Positions 14,098 to 20,826 of a stretch of 23,213 nucleotides of DNA are shown in pieces. Positions within the stretch are counted from its first letter, which is position 1, and every line of letters starts with the position of its first letter. Source of the DNA: an uncultured Campylobacter sp. (GTDB lineage: Bacteria; Campylobacterota; Campylobacteria; Campylobacterales; Campylobacteraceae); assembly GCA_937965895.1 (NCBI GenBank), contig CALCKS010000157.1:1-23213 (forward strand), given 5' to 3'. The notes under the pieces were generated by a model that saw only the letters and a program-made list of their open reading frames with translations, was not told where the DNA came from and did no database searches. The translations under genes were made by a program, and so were the position numbers.

Positions 14098-15303
14098 ATG
14101 GCAAGATTTATAATAGATGACGAAAACATAAGCGTAGATAATCTAGCGACGCTAAAAAAGCTAGGCGAAAAAGATAAAATTTATATCGTAACCAACAATA
14201 GACAAAAACTAAGCATCTCTGTTTTGGCGTGGTTTCTAGCGCGAAAAATCAAAATAAAAATCATACTTTTACAAAGCGCTCACAAGGACTATGCCGATAA
14301 AATAATCACATTTTTAATGGGCAAACTCTCGCACAAAAAAGGCAAAATTTACATCGTTAGCAACGATAAATTTTACGACGACGTGATAGATTTTTTTAAT
14401 AAGCAAGATAAAAACGGCGGTAAATTTCATAAGCTCAAATTTGACTTCAACCGCTCGCATACGGCGCAGCTCATCGAAGAAAACCGAGACGAAATCGCGA
14501 TCCTGATACGAAACTCGGGCAGCCTCAGCGAACTTCATATGAAATTTATCTCAAAATTCGGCAGCAAAGACGGTGCCGGCGTGTATAACGCGCTCAAAGA
14601 AGACGCTAGGAAAATTTACAAAAAACCTCAAATAGAAAGCTCACAAAAAGGCGAAGTAAAGCGTATAGCAACGCCAAATTCTACAAAATCACAGACTGCG
14701 ACAAAAGGCGACGAGCAAAAACTTGACGAGCGAGAAAAGTCGCAAATGGTGTCAAATTTGAGTGGCGAGACTTTACATACTCAAAGCACTTCGACAAAAG
14801 AGCAAAATTTAGAAAATAGCTCGCAAAATGTTCAAAATTTGGAGTCTTTAAAACTGCAATCTTTAGAAAGTGAAAGCGGTGCGGCGACAATCGAGGAAGT
14901 TAAAGTTGCCGAGTCAAATTTGAACGATAATCTGGGTTCTGCCGAGCAGCTAAAAGGCGCGGAGCAAAATTTGAGCGACAAAGCTTCTAGCGAGGATCTT
15001 AAGGCGGACGAAAAAGGGCAAAATTTATCAAACAAGCGTCCGCCGCAAAAATCAAAGCAAGCTCCCGCACCGCAAAATGAGGCAAAAAATAAAGCTGAAA
15101 ATGCGGCAAAAACGCAGTTTCTGCTCAAAATAGACGAGGCTAAAAAGCAAGAGATTAGAAAAATCGCGTTTGAAAGTAAAAATTTGGGCGATTTTCATAA
15201 CGGACTAGTGAAAAAATACGGCGCAGACGAGGCTGGCAAGCTATATAAAGCGCTAAAACAAAAGGCAAAAGAGTACCTAAGCAGGCGCAACGCAGCGAAA
15301 TAG
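14098..15303 (+). CDS. PIN-like nuclease-domain protein with split duplicated C-terminal module
   Basis: A 401-residue protein in three parts. Residues 1-110 resemble a PIN/NYN-type nuclease fold. There is an acidic first strand (FIIDDENI, Asp7-Asp8-Glu9), a second acidic cluster (KDYADKI, Asp64/Asp67) and a third strand and helix (YIVSNDKFYDDVI, Asp90, Asp94/Asp95). These are the positions of the metal-binding acids, suggesting an RNase. Residues 132-176 and 352-396 are a repeat of one helical module (LHMKFISKFGSKDGAGVYNALK and FHNGLVKKYGADEAGKLYKALK), gapless over 45 residues with 12 identities. Residues 177-340, between the two copies, are a Ser/Glu/Asn/Lys-rich, probably disordered linker. 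The protein is basic at its C-terminus, which would suit nucleic-acid binding. The ribosome site is AGGA 7 bases before ATG. Substrate and role are unknown. Confidence 0.75.
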   Translation: MARFIIDDENISVDNLATLKKLGEKDKIYIVTNNRQKLSISVLAWFLARKIKIKIILLQSAHKDYADKIITFLMGKLSHKKGKIYIVSNDKFYDDVIDFFNKQDKNGGKFHKLKFDFNRSHTAQLIEENRDEIAILIRNSGSLSELHMKFISKFGSKDGAGVYNALKEDARKIYKKPQIESSQKGEVKRIATPNSTKSQTATKGDEQKLDEREKSQMVSNLSGETLHTQSTSTKEQNLENSSQNVQNLESLKLQSLESESGAATIEEVKVAESNLNDNLGSAEQLKGAEQNLSDKASSEDLKADEKGQNLSNKRPPQKSKQAPAPQNEAKNKAENAAKTQFLLKIDEAKKQEIRKIAFESKNLGDFHNGLVKKYGADEAGKLYKALKQKAKEYLSRRNAAK

Positions 15304-15348
15304 AGTTAGCGTTTTTGGCTGCGGCTTTTAAAATTTGAGGATTTGCGG

Positions 15349-15354
15349 TAAAAT
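15349..15354 (+). promoter_or_regulatory. Candidate -10 box for hemD
   Basis: TAAAAT in the context GCGGTAAAATTCGG, 32 bases before the hemD ATG, behind a T-rich stretch. The ribosome site TAAGGGCG is just before the ATG. Confidence 0.45.
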
Positions 15355-15386
15355 TCGGTCGCAAAATCATAAATTTAAGGGCGAAA

Positions 15387-16019
15387 ATGATCTATCTGGT
15401 CGGGTCAAATTTGGAATTTGAAGGCGTAAAGACGCTGGTTTTAAACGAGATAAAATTTAATAAATTTAGCGTAAATTTAGCCAAATTTGACGCGCTGGTT
15501 TTGACCTCCAAAAACTCCGTAAACGCTCTAAAATTTAATCAAATTTTGCCTGCTATTTTGCAAATTTACTCCATCGGCGAAGGCACTAGCCGCGCGGCTA
15601 GCGAGTTTGGCTTCGCTCAAATTTACACCGCACAAAACGCTCACGGAAACGATTTTGCCGCAGAGATCGCACCGCTTCTGCAAGGCAAAAAAACGCTGTT
15701 TTTAAGAGTGCGCGAGACGGCTTCGAGCGTTGGTGAAATTTTACGAGAAAGCGGCGTAAATTTGACGCAAATAATCGCTTACGAAAACGTCTTTAAACCG
15801 CTTTGCGAGGAGCAAAAACCGCCTAAAAACTCAGCGATTATTTTTACAGCTCCCTCAGCAGTGCGAAATTTTATGCGAAATTTTGGCTGGGATGAGAGCT
15901 ATAAAGCCGTCGCTATCGGGCTTACGACGGCAAAAGAGTTAGAAATTTTTACCTCGCCCGTAGTGAGTGCCCAGCAAAATATAAATTCCTGCGTAAGCCT
16001 CGCAAAAACGCTACTTTAA
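15387..16019 (+). CDS. hemD: Uroporphyrinogen-III synthase
   Basis: Cyclises hydroxymethylbilane with inversion of ring D in haem synthesis. The 210-residue product is short, as is common in epsilonproteobacteria. It shows the two-domain HemD layout: DALVLTSKNSVNAL near residue 35, IYSIGEGTSRAASEFG in the hinge region, LFLRVRETASSVGEIL, IIAYENVF, and the second-domain strand AIIFTAPSAVRNFMRNFG followed by AVAIGLTTAKELE. HemD sequences diverge strongly, but these motifs together are characteristic. Its coding sequence is full of AAATTT words in its first 200 bases. The stop lies 12 bases before the promoter of the downstream structured RNA. Confidence 0.88.
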   Translation: MIYLVGSNLEFEGVKTLVLNEIKFNKFSVNLAKFDALVLTSKNSVNALKFNQILPAILQIYSIGEGTSRAASEFGFAQIYTAQNAHGNDFAAEIAPLLQGKKTLFLRVRETASSVGEILRESGVNLTQIIAYENVFKPLCEEQKPPKNSAIIFTAPSAVRNFMRNFGWDESYKAVAIGLTTAKELEIFTSPVVSAQQNINSCVSLAKTLL

Positions 16020-16031
16020 GCTAAAATTTTA

Positions 16032-16037
16032 TATAAT
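16032..16037 (+). promoter_or_regulatory. -10 box of the 6S-like RNA
   Basis: Perfect TATAAT behind AAAATTTTA. A start about 7 bases on puts the RNA 5' end near 16043-16045, exactly at the first base of its closing stem. Confidence 0.65.
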
Positions 16038-16043
16038 AACCTT

Positions 16044-16237
16044 GCCTGAGTGATTTGGCAGCGTATTTTTATAGGGTCCAACACATTAGTTTCGGCGAAG
16101 ATGTGCGGCGACCGTGCGACGCGGCTTCGTTTGAGCGTGCGAGCGCGAGAAGTTGCGACCTAAAGGAACCGCCTATTTGCAAGGTTGGCTTTGAATTTTC
16201 GGGCCACTTATATGCGCACCGCTCACTTGGGTTTTTT
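16044..16237 (+). ncRNA. ssrS: Probable 6S RNA (epsilonproteobacterial 'purD' RNA motif)
   Basis: A region of about 194 bases with its own -10 box and a terminal T run (16232-16237). The ends pair: GCCTGAGTGA (16044-16053) with TCACTTGGGT (16223-16232), 10 pairs including wobbles, then GCGTAT (16061-16066) with ATATGC (16210-16215). Inside are a CACAT/ATGTG hairpin near 16082-16105 and a 9-pair stem, CGCGGCTTC (16120-16128) with GAAGTTGCG (16149-16157). A long rod with a closing stem and an open middle, of this length, is the form of 6S RNA, which binds the sigma-70 RNA polymerase. As I recall, epsilonproteobacterial 6S RNA genes lie directly upstream of purD and were first described as a 'purD motif'. 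It is not coding: the open frame across it is an artefact. Confidence 0.75.
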
Positions 16238-16252
16238 ATTTTTGGAGAAATT

Positions 16253-17506
16253 ATGAAAATTTTGATAATCGGAAGCGGCGGGCGCGAGTACTCAATAGCT
16301 CTAAAACTTCAAGAATCCCGCAAACACGAGCTTTTCTTTGCTCCAGGAAACGGAGCTAGCTCAAAACTCGGCACAAATCTAAATATCAAAGACTATAATC
16401 AGCTTGCAGAATTTGCGGAGACGGAGCAGATAGAACTAACGATCGTCGGCCCCGAAGCGCCGTTAAGCGACGGCATCGTGGATATCTTTAAGGCGCGAAA
16501 TTTAAACATTTTCGGACCGAGCAAGGCCGCGGCTAGGCTTGAGGGTAGTAAGGCGTTTATGAAGGATTTTTTAGCTAGAAACGCTATTCGAACGGCTGCT
16601 TATCTAAATACCGATGATTACGATGCTGCGGCTAAATTTATAGACTCTCTTACCGCTCCCGTCGTCGTTAAGGCCGACGGACTGTGCGCCGGCAAAGGCG
16701 TGATAATCGCGCAAAGCCGCGATGAAGCAAAGGCCGCGGCTCGTGATATGCTAAGCGGCGAGAGTTTTGGCGAGGCCGGCAAACGCGTGGTCGTGGAGGA
16801 GTTTTTAGACGGATTCGAGCTTAGCTTTTTTGCTATTTGCGACGGCGAAAATTTCGTTAGCTTGCCGGTAGCGCAAGATCATAAACGCCTAAAAGATAAC
16901 GACGAGGGGCCAAACACGGGCGGCATGGGTGCGTACGCTCCTAGTCCGCTAGCAAGCTCTGAACTAATAAAACAGGTCGAAGAAGAGGTCGTAAAACCGA
17001 CTCTAAAAGGCATGAAAGCCGAGGGAAATCCTTTTTGCGGCGTGCTTTTCGTGGGGCTTATGGTGGTTAAGGGCGTGCCGTACGTGCTCGAGTTTAACGT
17101 GCGTTTCGGCGATCCGGAGTGTGAGGTGCTAATGCCGCTGATCGACGGCGATCTGGGTGAAATTTTACTAAACGCGGCAAAGGGCGATCAAAAACCCGTA
17201 AAACTAAAGGACGAATTTGCCGTAGGCGTAGTGATGGCTAGTAAAAACTATCCTTTTTCAAACTCGCCTAAGGCTAAAATCAGCATAAAAAATGCCCCGG
17301 AAAACTCACACATAGCATACGCAGGAGTGAGCGAGCAGGGCGGCGAGATCTATGCTGACGGTGGACGAGTACTCGTGTGCGTGGGGCTTGGCAAAAGCAT
17401 AAAACAAGCGCAGCAAAAGGCCTATGAGCTTTGCGAAAACGTAAAATTTGACGGCTTGCAGTACCGAAAAGATATCGCCTGGCAAATGCTAAAAGGACGT
17501 GAATGA
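16253..17506 (+). CDS. purD: Phosphoribosylamine-glycine ligase (GAR synthetase)
   Basis: Joins phosphoribosylamine and glycine with ATP, step two of purine synthesis. The 417-residue product opens MKILIIGSGGREYSIALKL (Rossmann-like N domain). It continues with ATP-grasp motifs (SKAFMKDFLARN, APVVVKADGLCAGKGV, VVVEEFLDGFELSFF), the PurD signature DEGPNTGGMGAYAPSPL, and the metal-binding segment EFNVRFGDPECEVLMPL. The true start is the ATG at 16253, with TTTGGAG upstream. The frame is open back to 16055, but that part is the 6S-like RNA. The next gene overlaps by four bases (ATGA). Expression probably comes by read-through from the RNA terminator or from hemD. Confidence 0.97.
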   Translation: MKILIIGSGGREYSIALKLQESRKHELFFAPGNGASSKLGTNLNIKDYNQLAEFAETEQIELTIVGPEAPLSDGIVDIFKARNLNIFGPSKAAARLEGSKAFMKDFLARNAIRTAAYLNTDDYDAAAKFIDSLTAPVVVKADGLCAGKGVIIAQSRDEAKAAARDMLSGESFGEAGKRVVVEEFLDGFELSFFAICDGENFVSLPVAQDHKRLKDNDEGPNTGGMGAYAPSPLASSELIKQVEEEVVKPTLKGMKAEGNPFCGVLFVGLMVVKGVPYVLEFNVRFGDPECEVLMPLIDGDLGEILLNAAKGDQKPVKLKDEFAVGVVMASKNYPFSNSPKAKISIKNAPENSHIAYAGVSEQGGEIYADGGRVLVCVGLGKSIKQAQQKAYELCENVKFDGLQYRKDIAWQMLKGRE

Positions 17507-17952
17507 GCAGGAGCGTCATAGATAAGCTCGAAAACGAAAACATCACTCTCGCTAGCGTCGGTAAAAGAGCCGTCGCATGGGGGATAGATAAGTTTTTAAT
17601 CTCATTTTTGTTTTATGTCGTCTACTACGAAAAATTTGATGGGCTGGACTACGAGCAGATCAGTGCGCTAGCTATGGAAATGATACCGCAGATCGTTTTG
17701 CTCGAGGTTATTTATCAGACGTTTTTTACGTGGTACTGCGGCGCTAGTATCGGCAAGGTCGCTATGAAGATCGTGTGCGTGGATATCGATCTGCTCGATA
17801 AGCCAGGCTTGCTAAATTCTCTCACTCGATCTTTGGTTCGCATCATCGGTGAAAACGCATTTTTCCTAGGTTTTGCATGGGCGTTTTCAAATCCATTATT
17901 TCAAACGTGGCAAGATAAAGCTGCGAAAACGGTAGTTATAAATGTTTACTAG
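17503..17952 (+). CDS. RDD-family membrane protein
   Basis: A 149-residue inner-membrane protein. The RDD hallmarks are visible as variants: VGKRAVAWGIDKFLISFLFYVV (Arg and Asp in the first helix), a second hydrophobic segment IPQIVLLEVIYQTFFTWY, then GASIGKVAMKIVCVD, NSLTRSLVRIIGENAFFLGFAWAF and a final QDKAAKTVV. The function of stand-alone RDD proteins is mostly unclear; some have been linked to ion transport. Its start overlaps the purD stop by four bases, and its end overlaps the lptD start by 11, so it is translated as part of the operon. An RDD gene after purD is also what I recall in C. jejuni. Confidence 0.87.
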   Translation: MSRSVIDKLENENITLASVGKRAVAWGIDKFLISFLFYVVYYEKFDGLDYEQISALAMEMIPQIVLLEVIYQTFFTWYCGASIGKVAMKIVCVDIDLLDKPGLLNSLTRSLVRIIGENAFFLGFAWAFSNPLFQTWQDKAAKTVVINVY

Positions 17953-20116
17953 AATTTTTTTGTTACTAATGTTTGGGGCTTTTAGTTGCTTTGCGGCTCA
18001 AAATTTCGAGCTTTTGGCTGATGACGTAAAACGCGATAAGGGTATAGTTACCGCAGATAAAAACGTGCTTGTGTATTCGCAAGATTATTTGATGAGCGCG
18101 GACAGAGCTGTTTACGATCAGCAAAAAGAGATCTTAGAGCTTTTTGGTAACGTAAATTTGATAAGAAACAAGGACGAAATCTCGCGCTGCTCATACGCAA
18201 AGATTGACCTAAATAGTAAAGATAGTAACTACGAAACGCTATTTATGATGAACCGAGATATGGAAGTATGGATGCAGAGCGACGAGAGTAATAGCACGTC
18301 TAAATTTTACGAAGTAAACGGAGCGGTAGTATCGAGCTGCAACGTCCAAGACCCGGACTGGAAGATCAAATTTAGCAGCGGTAAACTAAACCGCGAGAGT
18401 AAATTTTTACACCTTTTTAATCCCGTGTTTTACGTAGGAAACGTCCCTGTGTTTTATCTGCCGTATTTTGGCTTTTCTACAGACACTCGCAGACGCACAG
18501 GCCTTTTACCGCCTGAGTTTGGTTACGGCAAAAACGACGGATTTTACTACAAACAACCGATCTATATCGCCGAATACGACAGCTGGGACTTACAGTTTGA
18601 TCCGCAAATTCGCACTAGACGCGGTACAGGCATATACGGTACGTTTAGATTCGCCGATTCACCTTATTCTAGAGGCTCTGTGACATTTGGCGCATTTAGA
18701 GATACCGAGGGCTACCGACAAAGACAGATCGAGAAAAACTCGCTAAGACTCCCGTTAAAAAATAAAACACACAAGGGTGCTGACGTAAAATATGAGCGCG
18801 ATAGACTCGTTAAGCACCTGATAAACGAGGATTTGCAAGAGGGCTTGTGGCTCGATGCGACGGCTCTAAACGATATCGACTATATAAATTTGAAAAAACG
18901 CGGCTCGGGTAGCGACGATAACCCTCTCGTGACCTCAAAACTAAACTATTTTCTAAGCAGCGACAAGCATTACTTCGGCGCATATGCGAGGTATTACACG
19001 GATACGTCAAAGATCGGTAGCCCGAACGAAAATAAAGACACGCTTCAAGAGTATCCGAGCTTTCAATATCATAAATTTACCGATAGCTTTATTTTACCAA
19101 ACGTGCTTTACTCTGTCGATCTCCACTCGCACAACTACACGAGAAAAATCGGCGTAAAAGCGACGCAGTACGAATTTAATCTGCCGGTTTCATTTCATTT
19201 GCCTTTAGCGGACGATTATCTGAAATTCTCGTATTATCACTATTTATACGCTACCCACGTGGACTATGCAAAGAAAATGTACCGTCCGACCGGAGACGAG
19301 GATAGGAGCGCAAACTACATAGAAAATTATCATAAATTTTCGCTCCAGACCGACTTAGCTAAGGCTTACGAGAGCTTCTATCATAGTTTAAATTTGGGCG
19401 TGGATTACGTAGTTAAAGCTTATAATGAAGGTGACCTGCCAGATAGATATGAGACAGCCGAAGACGATGGCAACGTATACGTCTATGACATGCTCGGACG
19501 AAAATATCAGAGCTTTATCAATCCTCAACACACTAGAGACGAGGTTTCGGCCAGAGCGACGCAGTATTTCTTCAACGAAGACGGAAGAAAATTTTTGCGC
19601 CATACGATTTCGCAGGGTTATTACACCAAAGAGAACAAACGCTCAAATTTGAAAAACATCATCGGCTGGTATCCGCTACCGAATTTGTCTTTTTACAACA
19701 GGCTTGAGTACTCTTATGACAATAAATACTTTGAAAAAGTTCAAAGCGGAGCGAGCTATACGCATGATAAATTCGGCGCTAGCCTCTGGCACACAATGCA
19801 AAGAAAAAATGCGCAGGAAAAGCAAAACTATCTGCACCTAAACGGCTACGTCGAGCTTCCGCATAACTATAGGCTATTTAGCGGTACTCAGTATGACCTT
19901 GAGCGCGACTATAACAAGCAGTGGCAGCTAGGCGTCTCTCACCGCAGAAAATGCTGGAACTACACGTTTGTCTACGAAGAGGAGCTTGAACCGACTACGA
20001 CTACCAGCGGAACGGCCGCCAAAAAATCAAGAGGTGTTTACTTCTTTATAAATTTCTATCCGATGGGCGGCGTACATTACGACTTTTCGGTAGGACAGAC
20101 GACGCAAGGTAGCTGA
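17942..20116 (+). CDS. lptD: LPS-assembly protein LptD
   Basis: Outer-membrane beta-barrel that, with LptE, inserts lipo-oligosaccharide into the outer leaflet. The 724-residue product has a signal peptide (about 1-19, LLLMFGAFSCFAA). A periplasmic OstA/jellyroll domain follows (about 20-130: FELLADDVKRDKGIVTADKN, then LFGNVNLIRNKDE). Next comes the conserved CNVQDPDWKIKFSSGKLNRE stretch and FYLPYFGFSTDTRRRTGLLPPEFGY, then a long aromatic-rich barrel. Cysteines that could form the interdomain disulfide are few (near residues 62 and 113, and one near residue 662). The start overlaps the RDD gene by 11 bases with only a weak ribosome site, suggesting translational coupling. The stop shares one base with the next start. 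Confidence 0.93.
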   Translation: MFTRIFLLLMFGAFSCFAAQNFELLADDVKRDKGIVTADKNVLVYSQDYLMSADRAVYDQQKEILELFGNVNLIRNKDEISRCSYAKIDLNSKDSNYETLFMMNRDMEVWMQSDESNSTSKFYEVNGAVVSSCNVQDPDWKIKFSSGKLNRESKFLHLFNPVFYVGNVPVFYLPYFGFSTDTRRRTGLLPPEFGYGKNDGFYYKQPIYIAEYDSWDLQFDPQIRTRRGTGIYGTFRFADSPYSRGSVTFGAFRDTEGYRQRQIEKNSLRLPLKNKTHKGADVKYERDRLVKHLINEDLQEGLWLDATALNDIDYINLKKRGSGSDDNPLVTSKLNYFLSSDKHYFGAYARYYTDTSKIGSPNENKDTLQEYPSFQYHKFTDSFILPNVLYSVDLHSHNYTRKIGVKATQYEFNLPVSFHLPLADDYLKFSYYHYLYATHVDYAKKMYRPTGDEDRSANYIENYHKFSLQTDLAKAYESFYHSLNLGVDYVVKAYNEGDLPDRYETAEDDGNVYVYDMLGRKYQSFINPQHTRDEVSARATQYFFNEDGRKFLRHTISQGYYTKENKRSNLKNIIGWYPLPNLSFYNRLEYSYDNKYFEKVQSGASYTHDKFGASLWHTMQRKNAQEKQNYLHLNGYVELPHNYRLFSGTQYDLERDYNKQWQLGVSHRRKCWNYTFVYEEELEPTTTTSGTAAKKSRGVYFFINFYPMGGVHYDFSVGQTTQGS

Positions 20117-20826
20117 TGAGCGATTACCGGGATCTTATGTTTGAAAACCAGCTCGAAGCAGCCGAAAAGTTGCTCGAAATTTTGCCCAAGAAGGAGCTGG
20201 TTGCAGGCGAATATCTGATGATATGCGCATCCATAGAATCGGTTATCATGGTCGACAGCATAGCTCGCGGGCTAAATTTGAGCTACGAGATTTTATTCTG
20301 CGAGCACATTTTTGCGCCGAATAACCCGGAGTGTGAGATCGCGATGGTTAGCGAAAAGGATGACGTGGTGCTAAACGACGAGCTTATTAAGAGCTTTGGC
20401 ATTAGCTACGACTTCGTTTACGGCGAGGCTGACCGTAAGTACGACGAAAAAATCCTAAAAAACGTATATAAATTTAGAAAAGGAAATTTAATCGGCGATC
20501 TAAAGGATAGAAACATCCTGCTCATCGATGAGGGCTGCGAGACGGGTCTTACAGCGCTAACCTGCCTAAAAACGCTAATGCGCGAGCGGGTAAAATCAGT
20601 CACCTATGCCACGCCGCTCATCGCTACCGACGTAGCCGCAGCTATCGCGCCGCTGGTGGATGAAATTTATGCCGTGCACAAGATCGCAAATTTTATCGAA
20701 GTGGATTTTTACTACGAAAACAAAATCGAACCAAAACCAGAAACCGTGCTTTCCATATTAGAGGAGAGTCCATTTTATATACCATTACAAAAACAAGGAG
20801 ATATCAGGGCATGCAGTATTCAATAG
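20116..20826 (+). CDS. Phosphoribosyltransferase-fold protein with altered PRPP loop
   Basis: A 236-residue cytoplasmic protein with a type I phosphoribosyltransferase outline. The early helix/strand ESVIMVDSIARGLNLSYEIL is followed by the PRPP-loop region ILLIDEGCETGLTALTCLKTL (134-154), and then VKSVTYATPLIATDVAAAI. The classical loop is (V/I)(V/L)(V/I)DD(G/T)xxTG; here it is IDEGCETGLT, with Glu at the second acidic position. The DNA or base substrate cannot be read. Many proteins of this group in Campylobacter are annotated simply as phosphoribosyltransferase. The ATG shares one base with the lptD stop, and its last 16 bases overlap pnp, so it lies inside the operon. No hood domain that would name a base is recognisable. 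Confidence 0.75.
   Translation: MSDYRDLMFENQLEAAEKLLEILPKKELVAGEYLMICASIESVIMVDSIARGLNLSYEILFCEHIFAPNNPECEIAMVSEKDDVVLNDELIKSFGISYDFVYGEADRKYDEKILKNVYKFRKGNLIGDLKDRNILLIDEGCETGLTALTCLKTLMRERVKSVTYATPLIATDVAAAIAPLVDEIYAVHKIANFIEVDFYYENKIEPKPETVLSILEESPFYIPLQKQGDIRACSIQ

Noticed and set aside
16055..16252. In-frame 66-codon N-terminal extension of purD
   Set aside because: It reads across the structured 6S-like RNA, is unlike any PurD N-terminus, and a good ribosome site with ATG at 16253 yields the standard protein.
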